In this document: piece after piece, positions 14,543-22,632 of the stretch
Numbering within the stretch: the first letter of the stretch is position 1
Layout of the letters: each line of letters opens with the position of its first letter
Virus record (IMG/VR): IMGVR_UViG_3300021356_000007
Coordinates: 27,889-91,888 of that record
Strand: one strand, 5' to 3'
Length of the DNA stretch: 64,000 nucleotides
Source: a virus
Notes under the pieces: generated by a model
What the model saw: the letters and a program-made list of their open reading frames with translations, nothing else
Told to the model about the DNA's origin: nothing
Databases searched by the model: none
Program-made: the position numbers and the translations under genes

Positions 14543-14985
14543 ACAACAGTTGGCTAAGTCATAGTACTTGTAAGGTATGCAACCAAAGACTTGAAGCAAG
14601 CGGTCATCCCTACGGTGATGTATTCCTTTCATGCACATACTGTGGATGGTTCAGCGAGGAAGAGGATGGTGAATCCACATACCTCAACACCGAACCTACC
14701 ATGAAGATGTCAGTGGAAGTGATTGACCTCATGAACTATCTTCAATCACAGATGAAACACAACGACACTGTAAATGAAATTACAAGAGCAGTCATGGCTT
14801 GCTTGCGTACTAATGTGAACAAGGACTACCGCTTACAAATACAAATGTATGATGATGACGGTGAACTTTCATGGGAAGATTACAGTGAGAAAAGATTCGC
14901 TACTAAAGCACAAGCAATTGTGTGGAGAAATAAATACACAGAAGATGAACCATACAACTTCCGTGTACATGAGGTGATTGAATGA
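14539..14985 (+). CDS. Zinc-ribbon early protein
   Basis: A 148-residue protein with an N-terminal zinc ribbon, CKVCNQRL and CTYCGWF, followed by a helical stretch and a C-terminal beta-rich block (YRLQIQMYDDDGELSWEDYS). The start follows GGAGGTGAATGT. Likely a nucleic-acid or protein binding accessory factor; no family recognised. Last gene before the promoter at 15028. Confidence 0.7.
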   Translation: MNNSWLSHSTCKVCNQRLEASGHPYGDVFLSCTYCGWFSEEEDGESTYLNTEPTMKMSVEVIDLMNYLQSQMKHNDTVNEITRAVMACLRTNVNKDYRLQIQMYDDDGELSWEDYSEKRFATKAQAIVWRNKYTEDEPYNFRVHEVIE

Positions 14986-15027
14986 CGACCTCATCGAGTG
15001 CTACTAAGGAATCGAAGGACTGGATAG

Positions 15028-15052
15028 AACTGGTTATAAAGAAACAATAAAG
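15028..15052 (+). promoter_or_regulatory. Conserved early promoter copy
   Basis: AACTGGTTATAAAGAAACAA followed by TAAAG, identical across all 25 bp to the copies at 19014, 25381, 30744 and 39069. The TATA box lies about 40 bp before the ATG at 15074, with an expected start site near the end of the element. Confidence 0.85.
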
Positions 15053-15073
15053 AAGATGAACGGAGAAATTGAA

Positions 15074-15328
15074 ATGACAATAACAATTGAAGAAAGAAAA
15101 GCATTGATGAAAACTGACGAAGGAATACTATGCGAGGTACTGATAGACATACTGGATTCACTGGAGGGAGGCGACATCATTGAGGATGCGACCACTCCAT
15201 TCGAAGCAGGTATCATACACACAATCAGTACCTTAACCAAAGCACTACTCGAATCAAGACTTAGGAATCTCCAAGTCCGTAAGGAAATGGATGACATCAT
15301 TAGGAACAAAACAAACACAGAGGAATGA
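15074..15328 (+). CDS. Small acidic early protein
   Basis: 84 residues from the ATG at 15074, which has CGGAGAAATTGAA in front; the same GGAGA-ATTGAAATG arrangement precedes the first gene after the promoter at 19014. The ATG at 15056 lies close to the expected transcription start and is less likely. The product is helical and acidic, ending NTEE. Function unknown. Confidence 0.65.
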   Translation: MTITIEERKALMKTDEGILCEVLIDILDSLEGGDIIEDATTPFEAGIIHTISTLTKALLESRLRNLQVRKEMDDIIRNKTNTEE

Positions 15329-15330
15329 AC

Positions 15331-15768
15331 ATGAAGATTAAAACAATTTACACAGTAAAACAAAAGCGAGTCGTTGAAGACTATTACAGAGTCGAAGCAA
15401 CGAGTAAGGCTGAGGCACTTCGCAAGTTCGAAGATGGCGAACACGGTTATGACTACGAGTCTTACACTGACAAAGAGTACAACCCAAGTGTCGAGAAACT
15501 ACACGACATACTTGAGTGTCCTAACAAAGGTGAGGCATGGACAAACATACCTCTCAGTCAAATCGCTGGTATTGATTTCACTAAGTATGGCTGGGGTCTT
15601 GACTGGCACTACAATGGTAAGTGTCAAGGTGAGAGAACTGACAGCCAAACGCACTGCCACAATTGTAAAAGTTCTATGCTCAGGGGACTCAGATTACTTA
15701 CACTTGAGGAAAAGAAATACCTCAAGAGAACTTACTCATTCAATGAGGACTTAAACACAGAGGAATGA
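15331..15768 (+). CDS. Unknown protein with C-terminal Cys/His cluster
   Basis: About 145 residues. It starts with a beta-rich YTVKQKRVVEDYYRVEATSK block followed by AEALRKFEDGE, a pattern often seen in small phage proteins, and later has CQGERTDSQTHCHNCKSS, a possible metal site. The second ATG at 15331 fits the ribosome binding spacing of AGAGGAATGAACATG better than the overlapping ATG at 15325. Confidence 0.65.
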   Translation: MKIKTIYTVKQKRVVEDYYRVEATSKAEALRKFEDGEHGYDYESYTDKEYNPSVEKLHDILECPNKGEAWTNIPLSQIAGIDFTKYGWGLDWHYNGKCQGERTDSQTHCHNCKSSMLRGLRLLTLEEKKYLKRTYSFNEDLNTEE

Positions 15769-15770
15769 AC

Positions 15771-15950
15771 ATGGAAGAAACAACAGAAGAACTAGCAATA
15801 TATGTGCTGAGATGGCTGGATAGAAACGACCTCAGCATGACTAACCTGAGAGAGATGATGGACTTGATGGCTAACTACAACAGAACACTTGAGGAAGCAA
15901 GAGACAGGCAGAAGGAGAGACAATACCAACACGGTGATACATATGAATGA
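15771..15950 (+). CDS. Very small helical protein
   Basis: Around 59 residues, probably two helices, with no motif. It uses the same AGAGGAATGAACATG junction as the preceding gene, again favouring the second ATG. It overlaps the next gene start by 8 bp. Unknown function. Confidence 0.55.
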   Translation: MEETTEELAIYVLRWLDRNDLSMTNLREMMDLMANYNRTLEEARDRQKERQYQHGDTYE

Positions 15951-16380
15951 TATAAAATACACAGAGACAAACCAAGCAGATACACTGAACAGACTGGACT
16001 ACCTCTTGCAGGTAGTCAAAGACAGACAAGCCATGCAGAGAGGTGACGAAGGATGGGAGTACGGCTTCGATAGTGATGCAGAAATCACCATCAGTACAGC
16101 GTACGATGGGGCTCTCATCAGACCATCTAAGACTATGGCTAAGCAATGGATTAAAGATTCATGGAACAGTATGAGAAGAATGTACGACCCTGATAACTTA
16201 CCCGATTACATAGAGTCTGTATCTCCTGAGTTCGACCTTGAACTTACGAAGTACGGTACGATTTGGTTGAGACCTCGTGTGAGAACAGAAAGGTCAGAAC
16301 AAAACAAAGCGTACCTTGCTGAAGCACAGCAAGCGAGAGAAGAAATTTATTCAAAGCACTACGGAGATGATGAAGAATGA
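15943..16380 (+). CDS. Unknown early protein
   Basis: 145 residues from the ATG at 15943, ending in the acidic SKHYGDDEE. This GDDEE ending recurs in the next gene. It has a helical N-terminus (DTLNRLDYLLQVVKDRQAM) and a mixed C-terminal half. No family recognised; position before ArdA suggests the same early, host-facing group. Confidence 0.65.
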   Translation: MNDIKYTETNQADTLNRLDYLLQVVKDRQAMQRGDEGWEYGFDSDAEITISTAYDGALIRPSKTMAKQWIKDSWNSMRRMYDPDNLPDYIESVSPEFDLELTKYGTIWLRPRVRTERSEQNKAYLAEAQQAREEIYSKHYGDDEE

Positions 16381-16547
16381 ATGACGCAGATTGGATAATA
16401 TTATCACAGGCTGAAATAGATTACATTGTTAATTGTATGTGGTATTTACAATCCTATAAAGTAAATAGAGAAGAATTAGCGAAGAAAATAACGAGCCTAC
16501 CTGCTGGTAGAAAGAGGCTACAATACTGGGGAGATGATGAAGAATGA
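16377..16547 (+). CDS. 56-residue protein upstream of ArdA
   Basis: The frame from the ATG at 16377 reads MNDADWIILSQAEIDYIVNC to QYWGDDEE. It overlaps both neighbours by ATGA. The GGAGATGATGAAGA end doubles as ribosome binding region for the ArdA gene. AT-rich compared with its neighbours. Function unknown. Confidence 0.6.
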   Translation: MNDADWIILSQAEIDYIVNCMWYLQSYKVNREELAKKITSLPAGRKRLQYWGDDEE

Positions 16548-17077
16548 CAGAAGAGATACACTTCGAGAAAGAAGCATGTGTACAATGCTTAGGTTGCTAC
16601 AACGAAGGGAGACTGAACTTCAAGTGGGTCAACGCTGAGTACATACAAGAGAACATCCAAGACCTGAACCCATGCAAGCGAGCCGACCATGAAGAATACA
16701 TGATGGCTGATACTAACTTTGGACTGACCCACAAGATGGGTGAGTACCCTGACTGGGAAGTAGTAGCACAGGTGATGGAACTGATTGAAGAACACGGAGA
16801 GCCGTTCAAAGTGTGGCTCACTTACTCAGACACAGACCACTTGGATGTCAGCGAACTTGCTGACATATTCATGGAAGAATATCGTGGCGAAATGTCTGAG
16901 AAAGATTACGCATACGAATACATAAATTCCATTTACTCACTTTCTGACCTCGACTACATCATTACAGGCAACATCGACTACGAGGGTGTGTGGATTGACC
17001 TCAGTCACGGACAACACTGGAGTCACACAACTGGCTCACCTAACTATAACACTTACATATTTGAGAGGCGATACTAA
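16544..17077 (+). CDS. ardA: ArdA-type antirestriction protein
   Basis: A 177-residue, strongly acidic protein. ArdA proteins mimic bent B-form DNA and inhibit type I restriction enzymes. Seen here: an N-terminal CLGCYNEGRLNFKWV block matching the ArdA CLAAYNxGRLxGxW motif, DTNFGLTHKMGEYPDWEVVAQ matching the FGG-L-EYE segment, VMELIEEHGEPFKVWL, EEYRGEMSEKDYAYEY matching xxYxGEYxSxEDYA, NIDYEGVWIDL matching YIDYEAYARDL, and YIFERRY at the end. Extra Cys residues (CVQCLGC) near the start are unusual for the family. It lies in the early plus-strand block, as expected for protection right after DNA entry. Confidence 0.85.
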   Translation: MTEEIHFEKEACVQCLGCYNEGRLNFKWVNAEYIQENIQDLNPCKRADHEEYMMADTNFGLTHKMGEYPDWEVVAQVMELIEEHGEPFKVWLTYSDTDHLDVSELADIFMEEYRGEMSEKDYAYEYINSIYSLSDLDYIITGNIDYEGVWIDLSHGQHWSHTTGSPNYNTYIFERRY

Positions 17078-17484
17078 TGGGAATAGAAAATTGGAACATG
17101 TACGAAATGGAAGAGAGAGAACTATGGACACCGAGGTTCGGAGGTAACCTAGCAGAGTTCATAAGAAGAATGGTTGAGCAAGAGGGCTTCACACTTGGTA
17201 ACCTCTTCCCTTTTTACGAGGGCAGACATCACAACATCATCGAGGGGAAAGGTATTGCTCTTGATGACTACGAAGAGATTGCTTACCAAGCACTGAACTA
17301 TGAACACACTAACCTTGACTTCGAGAAAGAAGGACACGGACAGACTGTATCAATCATGTGCAGTGGAGATGCTTGGTGCGATGTAGTTCCTATCAACGAC
17401 TGGTCGTTCAAGAGAGACAAAGAAGATGTGGTTGACAGAGTGTACAACACAATGAGAAAAGAAATCATGGGAGATGAGGCTTGA
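17077..17484 (+). CDS. Unknown protein following ArdA
   Basis: 135 residues, acidic, beginning MGIENWNMYEMEERELWTPR. There is no recognised family. Its start overlaps the last base of the ArdA stop codon (TAATG arrangement), so the two are probably translated together and it may be a second counter-defence factor; this is guilt by association only. Confidence 0.65.
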   Translation: MGIENWNMYEMEERELWTPRFGGNLAEFIRRMVEQEGFTLGNLFPFYEGRHHNIIEGKGIALDDYEEIAYQALNYEHTNLDFEKEGHGQTVSIMCSGDAWCDVVPINDWSFKRDKEDVVDRVYNTMRKEIMGDEA

Positions 17485-17654
17485 TGGCGTTGCCTCCCGA
17501 TGGCGACCCAATAGACCCCCATGCTTTACCGAGAACTATTGTACAACAAATTACATCTGCTATTTATGAGATTGAATTTAGGAATGACACGGAACTAGGA
17601 CTGGTTAAGTTATACCGCTTACTCAGACACATGGAAGACCCTGAAAATTACTAA
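17484..17654 (+). CDS. 56-residue protein
   Basis: Frame from ATG 17484 reads MALPPDGDPIDPHALPRTIV to RHMEDPENY. A Pro-rich start is followed by a helical C-terminus with LGLVKLYRLLRHM. It overlaps the preceding stop by ATGA-like TTGATGG. No function assigned. Confidence 0.5.
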   Translation: MALPPDGDPIDPHALPRTIVQQITSAIYEIEFRNDTELGLVKLYRLLRHMEDPENY

Positions 17655-17663
17655 GGTGATACT

Positions 17664-17702
17664 ATGACATGGAAAGATAAAGCAATGGAGATGATTGAAT
17701 GA
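17664..17702 (+). CDS. Possible 12-residue leader peptide
   Basis: ATG at 17664 with AAGGTGATACT upstream encodes MTWKDKAMEMIE and stops in an ATGA overlap with the 17699 gene. Given the good ribosome binding site it may be a genuine mini gene or a translational coupler that supplies the GGAGATGATTGA binding site for the next gene. Confidence 0.35.
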   Translation: MTWKDKAMEMIE

Positions 17703-17995
17703 ACAAAGAAGAACTAATAGAAATACTACAAAGTAACTACGATGATGAAGCACCCGTTGAGGTGAACGATGAACTGTGGACACTCGCTGACTTGTTCGCA
17801 CGACAGTACCTGAACAATGGCGGGGATGGATTTCACATGACAGATGTCAGAGCGATGTATGTATTGTTGTGCAAGAACAAAGAATTGCTTCTTGATAACA
17901 ACATGATAAGTGAATCGGCAAGTAACAATTCAGGCTATCCTCTTTGGGATAACTTTGACTTTGACTCATACTACCGAGAGGAGATGATTGAATGA
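17699..17995 (+). CDS. Small acidic early protein
   Basis: 98 residues, acidic, starting MNKEELIEILQSNYDDEAPV, followed by a globular-looking stretch with YVLLCKNKELLLDN. Preceded by GGAGATGATTGA, the same sequence that ends this gene and precedes the next one, a small junction repeat. Unknown function. Confidence 0.65.
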   Translation: MNKEELIEILQSNYDDEAPVEVNDELWTLADLFARQYLNNGGDGFHMTDVRAMYVLLCKNKELLLDNNMISESASNNSGYPLWDNFDFDSYYREEMIE

Positions 17996-18600
17996 ACAAA
18001 CTAACACAACACGAACAAGAAGCAATTGACTGGTGGAATGAAAAACTATCCGAACAAGAGTACCCCTCTGACTACGGGGGAGAGGACTACTGGAAAGATG
18101 ACGGATGGATTCTTGCTACCTCTTGGAATCCTTCATTGGGTAAAGTAAATGAGATAGCATTCGATTTATTCAAGCAAGACTTAGAAGAAGAAGAACCTGA
18201 CAACATTGAGCAAGTTAGGTTCAAGCACTGGGCTTGTGGCTATGTGCTACAACTGAATGTCAGACCCATCGTTAACAATAGACTAACCAAAGTCGGAGAG
18301 ATGGTGTACGATTACAGCATCAACGATGGCTCGATGGATTACTTTGACTTAGCATACGAGGATGAAAGATACTACGAATGGTGTGCAGAAATGATGAGAG
18401 ACTATGTTGAGTGGGAACTCAGAGATGAAGAAGAGTTCGATGACTTGACTGACGAACAATACGAATTGATTACTACCGCACTTGAGCATGAAGAACCCTA
18501 CGCTACTGTTGAGTATGATGGTAGTGTATACATAAGTGACAGAAACTTTGACCTAATCACATTCGCAAGAGAGATACTAGCAAAGGAGGAAGAAGAATGA
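17992..18600 (+). CDS. Strongly acidic protein, DNA-mimic candidate
   Basis: 202 residues with runs of Asp, Glu, Tyr and Trp throughout (for example QDLEEEEPDNIEQ, WELRDEEEFDDLTDEQYELI) and an EEEE end. The even spread of negative charge and the nearness to ArdA suggest a DNA or nucleic-acid mimic, but no homologous family is recognised and this is inference. Confidence 0.65.
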   Translation: MNKLTQHEQEAIDWWNEKLSEQEYPSDYGGEDYWKDDGWILATSWNPSLGKVNEIAFDLFKQDLEEEEPDNIEQVRFKHWACGYVLQLNVRPIVNNRLTKVGEMVYDYSINDGSMDYFDLAYEDERYYEWCAEMMRDYVEWELRDEEEFDDLTDEQYELITTALEHEEPYATVEYDGSVYISDRNFDLITFAREILAKEEEE

Positions 18601-18887
18601 AAGAAGAAACAAGAAAGAAATTAGAATACATCGAGAAACAGAAAGAAAAATATCGAAAGTACAGCAAAGAACGATTGATAGAAATGGCCCTAAGTGCTGG
18701 TGCTCTTTGGGAAATCGCAGACAACTGGGGCATGTGTGAAGATGACTATACCATGCACGACCTATACGAAAAACTTGACGAGCGTTATGCTTGGGATGAT
18801 GGTTGGGATGGAAGCAGAATTATTCTCAAAGAACTATACACATACACAGAAGAAGATGGATGGATAAGAAAGGAGGAAGAAGAATGA
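18597..18887 (+). CDS. Small charged helical protein
   Basis: 96 residues, with a charged coiled-coil-like N-terminus (KLEYIEKQKEKYRKYSKERL) and an acidic C-terminus ending KEEEE. ATGA overlaps on both sides, with GGAGGAAGAAGA in front. Function unknown. Confidence 0.65.
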   Translation: MKEETRKKLEYIEKQKEKYRKYSKERLIEMALSAGALWEIADNWGMCEDDYTMHDLYEKLDERYAWDDGWDGSRIILKELYTYTEEDGWIRKEEEE

Positions 18888-19009
18888 GCAAGAAAGAAGA
18901 ACAACTGAACGCACTAATGATTGACACCGCAGGAACTGAACCACTAACTCAGGGGGAGTGGATGAGCGCAGTGAATATCATCATGCGAATAATGAAACAA
19001 GAGGACTGA
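18884..19009 (+). CDS. 41-residue protein ending the operon
   Basis: From ATG 18884 the frame encodes MSKKEEQLNALMIDTAGTEP to IMRIMKQED. It starts in an ATGA overlap with a GGAGG site upstream and stops five bases before the next promoter, so it is the last gene of its transcription unit. Unknown function. Confidence 0.55.
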   Translation: MSKKEEQLNALMIDTAGTEPLTQGEWMSAVNIIMRIMKQED

Positions 19010-19013
19010 ACTG

Positions 19014-19038
19014 AACTGGTTATAAAGAAACAATAAAG
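19014..19038 (+). promoter_or_regulatory. Conserved early promoter copy
   Basis: AACTGGTTATAAAGAAACAA followed by TAAAG, identical to the other full copies. It directs the operon starting with the nonapeptide-repeat gene at 19056, with only about 17 bp between the end of the element and the ATG. Confidence 0.85.
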
Positions 19039-19055
19039 AGAATGGAGAGATTGAA

Positions 19056-19706
19056 ATGATGAAGAAATGGATTAAGAGAATGATTACAGAACTACTGGAT
19101 GAGAAAGAAACTATTGAGCAAGTCGCAGAGCATATCAGTGACAAGGTTACTGATGCTTGTGTTGCTTCTATGAGTGCACAAGATGTGGCTCATGAGATGG
19201 ACTACTCAGAAGTTGCCGAACACATTAGTACTAGCGACATCGCTAGTGACTTGGCATACGACATTGATGCTGGAGAAGTTGCAGAAAACATATCACTGGA
19301 TGACCTAGCATACCACTTAGACAACGATGAGATAGCAGACTACCTTGACAAAGCAGAGGTAGCAGAAAGTATCAGACTTGACGACTTGGCTGGTGCAATT
19401 GATTACAGGAACTTAGCAGATTACATAGACTCAGACGACATCGAAGTTGACTTGCATGACTTACAAAGTCACATTGACATGAGTGAATTGGGTGAGTACA
19501 CTGCCGACCACATTGATTACGAGTCAGTGGTTGGTGCTATGGATGACACCGCACTTTACAATCAATTGAGAGATGCGTTTGAGACTGACATCGAGCAACT
19601 TCACATCGAACTAAATAAGAAAATGAAATCACTCATTCACTGCTTCGAGTCTATAGAACTAGCAGTGACAGAGATGAGAATGACACTAGGGAGTGAAGAG
19701 GAATGA
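19056..19706 (+). CDS. Acidic nonapeptide-repeat protein
   Basis: 216 residues. Between residues 43 and 127 there are nine units with the pattern [DEN]-[VIL]-A-x-x-[ILM]-x-x-x, spaced exactly 9 residues apart (43, 52, 61, then 74, 83, 92, 101, 110, 119), for example EVAEHISTS, EVAENISLD, DLAYHLDND, EIADYLDKA, NLADYIDSD; an isolated unit begins at 22. The repeat region is very acidic, while the N-terminus (MMKKWIKRMI) is basic and the C-terminus is helical. It is the first gene after a conserved promoter. A rod-like DNA mimic or a solenoid binding surface are possible; no known family matches. Confidence 0.8.
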   Translation: MMKKWIKRMITELLDEKETIEQVAEHISDKVTDACVASMSAQDVAHEMDYSEVAEHISTSDIASDLAYDIDAGEVAENISLDDLAYHLDNDEIADYLDKAEVAESIRLDDLAGAIDYRNLADYIDSDDIEVDLHDLQSHIDMSELGEYTADHIDYESVVGAMDDTALYNQLRDAFETDIEQLHIELNKKMKSLIHCFESIELAVTEMRMTLGSEEE

Positions 19707-19774
19707 GTATACTACCACTCATCAAATACATAATGACAGGAGAGATACCTGAAGAACAAACAGAGGAGGAATGA
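19703..19774 (+). CDS. Possible 23-residue peptide
   Basis: ATGA overlap with the preceding gene starts a frame MSILPLIKYIMTGEIPEEQT ending EEE. The hydrophobic N-terminal half could be a membrane-associated helix. The end supplies the GGAGGAATGAATATG junction used by the next gene. Real but tiny at best. Confidence 0.4.
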   Translation: MSILPLIKYIMTGEIPEEQTEEE

Positions 19775-19776
19775 AT

Positions 19777-19935
19777 ATGACAGAGAACACAAAGGACTGG
19801 AAAAAATACGAGAAGAAATACAACTGTACAAGGAATCAGTATAGGCGAATCGTCAACGGTGCGCCATACCAACTTGAACTTGATGGACCGTATGAAGAGT
19901 ACACCGCACGAAAGGAACTGATTGGAAAGGAATGA
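19777..19935 (+). CDS. 52-residue basic/aromatic protein
   Basis: From ATG 19777, MTENTKDWKKYEKKYNCTRN to RKELIGKE. More basic than its neighbours. The ATG is the second one of a GGAGGAATGAATATG junction. No motif seen. Confidence 0.55.
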   Translation: MTENTKDWKKYEKKYNCTRNQYRRIVNGAPYQLELDGPYEEYTARKELIGKE

Positions 19936-19937
19936 AC

Positions 19938-20918
19938 ATGGGACAGACAGAATGGAAATACAGAAGAGACCTAGCACCCAAGATTAAATGGGTGAAGACT
20001 GCTGGGCAATTGAAGTTCAAGGGTGCTGAGGCATATGACAAACAGATGCTCAAGAAACTCAAGGCTGGAGATAATCATTGGGAGAAACTCAGTCTCGACC
20101 AACTAGAAGAACTAAAGCAATGGGCTTTAGAGAAAAGAAAATACATTTGGACTGACAACAGAAACGCAAGTTCTTATTCTAGTTACCCACAGTACATGAT
20201 AGCACTAGAACCTAACATCAAACTGTCAGGGCGTTTCAAAGGTAAAAAGAATACTTTGTGCAGAAGACAGTTCAACATCGAGGAACACCTACACACGAGG
20301 ACTACTACATACAATTGGTCGTATCGCAATACTGAAGACAAAACCACTGTGAGTGTTTACAGAGGACTGTTCGATTACATAGACGACAGACTTGAGGAAG
20401 GTGAGGACTCTGTGTTCAAAGCCAATGTCGCTGAGAGAGTCAGACAAATGAATGTGAAGTACAAGGAGAATGTACAAGCAAGAGGCAGGGTCGGCATACC
20501 CGAAGAGCAAGCGACCAAATCTTACATCCTCAGACAAATGCTTGAGACAGTAAAGAGTGAAGCCATCGGAGGAAGTCAGTCATTCACTCGGAGTAATTAC
20601 ACTAGAGGACTAGACAGGGAAAACGATAAGGGTGGATGGAATGAAACTGTTATCCTGAGAGTCACACCTGCGTCAGACGAAGGGATTGCAGACGCACTGT
20701 ACGGTGCAGTCAATGGGACTCGTTATGATGCCATTGGCTTCAGTGACGAAGTGGAAGAGTTCGCTAAGGACATTATCATCAAGCAACACCTCACTGACTA
20801 CACCAATCGTATCAGGCTACAAGAGCAAGCATCTCAAAACTGGTGCGAAGTTATGACACAGTTAGAGACGGCACTGAAAGAAATGCTAGACGGAGTAGAG
20901 GAGTCGTGGAAAATATGA
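19938..20918 (+). CDS. Unknown 326-residue early protein
   Basis: One of the larger early proteins, about 326 residues from ATG 19938 (second ATG of a GGAATGAACATG junction). It is mixed charged with a basic N-terminal third (KWVKTAGQLKFKGAEAYDKQ), a middle YRGLFDYIDDRLEEGED and an acidic C-terminal helix. No catalytic motif is recognised. Its size and globular look suggest an enzyme or DNA-binding protein, not identified. Confidence 0.7.
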   Translation: MGQTEWKYRRDLAPKIKWVKTAGQLKFKGAEAYDKQMLKKLKAGDNHWEKLSLDQLEELKQWALEKRKYIWTDNRNASSYSSYPQYMIALEPNIKLSGRFKGKKNTLCRRQFNIEEHLHTRTTTYNWSYRNTEDKTTVSVYRGLFDYIDDRLEEGEDSVFKANVAERVRQMNVKYKENVQARGRVGIPEEQATKSYILRQMLETVKSEAIGGSQSFTRSNYTRGLDRENDKGGWNETVILRVTPASDEGIADALYGAVNGTRYDAIGFSDEVEEFAKDIIIKQHLTDYTNRIRLQEQASQNWCEVMTQLETALKEMLDGVEESWKI

Positions 20919-21175
20919 ACACAGACAAAGAATCAGTGTGGATTACTGACGAGGAACTATTGCACAACGCTCGTATAGACATAGAGAATCAGATAGATAA
21001 CGGACTGATGTATGTGATTGGAGAAGAACCTGAACCATTCAATGACGGAGATAATCTACACACAATAGTTACTGCTCATGCTCAGTATCAAAAAGATGAG
21101 GGCAGAGCGCACAAGATATTGTGGGAGATGTTCAGGAAAGAATACCCTCAATACTTAGGGGAGGCAATCGAATGA
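20915..21175 (+). CDS. Small acidic protein
   Basis: 86 residues starting MNTDKESVWITDEELLHNAR, helical and acidic. It overlaps the preceding stop by 4 bp. The NTDKE start is reminiscent of the MIDTDK starts further right. Unknown function. Confidence 0.65.
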   Translation: MNTDKESVWITDEELLHNARIDIENQIDNGLMYVIGEEPEPFNDGDNLHTIVTAHAQYQKDEGRAHKILWEMFRKEYPQYLGEAIE

Positions 21176-21270
21176 ACACAATCCAAACAAGACATGGAAA
21201 AGCAACTCTCATTTGTATCGCTGAGAGTGAAGACGGACAAACCGAAATGATACTACAACTGGAGGAATAA
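21172..21270 (+). CDS. 32-residue protein
   Basis: ATGA overlap start; MNTIQTRHGKATLICIAESE to LQLEE. Short beta-rich product with a GGAGGAATAAACATG junction after it. Could be a real mini gene; function unknown. Confidence 0.4.
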   Translation: MNTIQTRHGKATLICIAESEDGQTEMILQLEE

Positions 21271-21272
21271 AC

Positions 21273-21953
21273 ATGCCACTAACAATAGGGATAACATTGG
21301 AGAAAGCAAACGAAAACGGAATAACAGAAACAGAAAGAATGATAGCGAACTCATTTGAGTTCGGCATTGTCTGTATGCACGCTGGTGTATGCAAACTAGA
21401 AGGTACATACTACGGTACTAACTACAAGAAAAGACCTATCACTATTGATGAGGTACTTGAGAGATTCACTGTCGTGGAGAATGAGTTCAAGGTTCTTGAG
21501 CAAACACACAGAGGAGAAGGTGATGAGAAAATCAATGGGAAAGATTTCATCTTGAACAAGGACAACCTCATCAGGCTACACAATGCTGGCTGGGAATGCA
21601 ACGCTGGCTGGAAGTCAAGTGAGGAATTCATTTGGCACATGGGTAGGTTGGCTGTGGAGAATGTGTTCAAGAACACTGAGCATCTAGGCTACGAACAAAC
21701 CTATGACACATACGATGACTACCTGAAAAGAAAGAGAGTACCTGCTCATGTTGTAGGTATGCTATTGACTGGTGAGAAGAAAATGTTCTTCGACACTGAC
21801 AAGGAATTCGCTGAAATGATTATCGAAGAAGGTAACATGTACGACCAGTACTGGAACAAGTCATTCTATCAAGATGCTAATGGTACTGACTGGTACTTGC
21901 ACTGGCACGATGATGGTACATTCACAATCGACACAAGTAAACAGGAGGAATGA
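21273..21953 (+). CDS. Unknown 226-residue early protein
   Basis: Preceded by GGAGGAATAAAC at ideal spacing. Contains a repeated-looking NAGWECNAGWK stretch in the middle and an acidic, aromatic C-terminus (DWYLHWHDDGTFTIDTS). No family recognised. Confidence 0.7.
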   Translation: MPLTIGITLEKANENGITETERMIANSFEFGIVCMHAGVCKLEGTYYGTNYKKRPITIDEVLERFTVVENEFKVLEQTHRGEGDEKINGKDFILNKDNLIRLHNAGWECNAGWKSSEEFIWHMGRLAVENVFKNTEHLGYEQTYDTYDDYLKRKRVPAHVVGMLLTGEKKMFFDTDKEFAEMIIEEGNMYDQYWNKSFYQDANGTDWYLHWHDDGTFTIDTSKQEE

Positions 21954-21955
21954 AT

Positions 21956-22207
21956 ATGGGAGGCGCATGGAGAAACATGGTAAGAGTAGCCTGTTATGTT
22001 TCCATAGACATCTATGATTGGGGTAAGAATGAGATAGAGTTAATGGTAGAAGATATACGGTGTGTAGAAACTGTAGTTGATTTCTTGAGAGCATATCAAA
22101 GCACATTTGGTGTTGATATGAAAGATAAAATCGAATGGGCTTTCTTAGCCGATATAAAGATACAAGAGGAATACTATGCTTCGAAAGAAAAGGAGGAGGA
22201 AGAATGA
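21956..22207 (+). CDS. Small early protein
   Basis: 83 residues from the second ATG of GGAGGAATGAATATG. Starts MGGAWRNMVRVACYVSIDIY, beta-rich at the start and acidic at the end (KEKEEEE). AT-richer than its neighbours. Function unknown. Confidence 0.6.
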   Translation: MGGAWRNMVRVACYVSIDIYDWGKNEIELMVEDIRCVETVVDFLRAYQSTFGVDMKDKIEWAFLADIKIQEEYYASKEKEEEE

Positions 22208-22632
22208 GAGCCTTCCCCTACTCAAAACACAGGAGAACGGTTGAGATTTCTAACCACCAATATGTACTCAAGCAACTCATGAACAAGTTCAAACTAACTG
22301 ACTATCAGATAGTCAGGTACGAAGATGAGGACTGGATAGAAGTCAAAGAGTCGCAAGGTGCATACGAATTCATACAACAGTGCATGAAGGCAGAGGAACA
22401 ATACCCTGTCCTAAATGATATGCACTACGCAGAACTTGAGTGGGCTGGAATCGTTGACGCTATGCGTAGCAGGGCGAAGTCATTGGGCACTATCATCGTC
22501 TCCATCGAGGACTTCCATGACGCACTAATAGACCACTCTATCGAGATAATAGAGGACACCCCACAGAAGTACATTGTACTATGTGGTGACGACACCTTCC
22601 TGAAAATACTGAACGGAGATGAAGAAGAATGA
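22204..22632 (+). CDS. Small early protein
   Basis: 142 residues from ATG 22204 (ATGA overlap, GGAGGAAGA upstream). The N-terminus is basic (MRAFPYSKHRRTVEISNHQY), the rest acidic with a GDDTFLKILNGDEEE end. No known domain. Confidence 0.65.
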   Translation: MRAFPYSKHRRTVEISNHQYVLKQLMNKFKLTDYQIVRYEDEDWIEVKESQGAYEFIQQCMKAEEQYPVLNDMHYAELEWAGIVDAMRSRAKSLGTIIVSIEDFHDALIDHSIEIIEDTPQKYIVLCGDDTFLKILNGDEEE

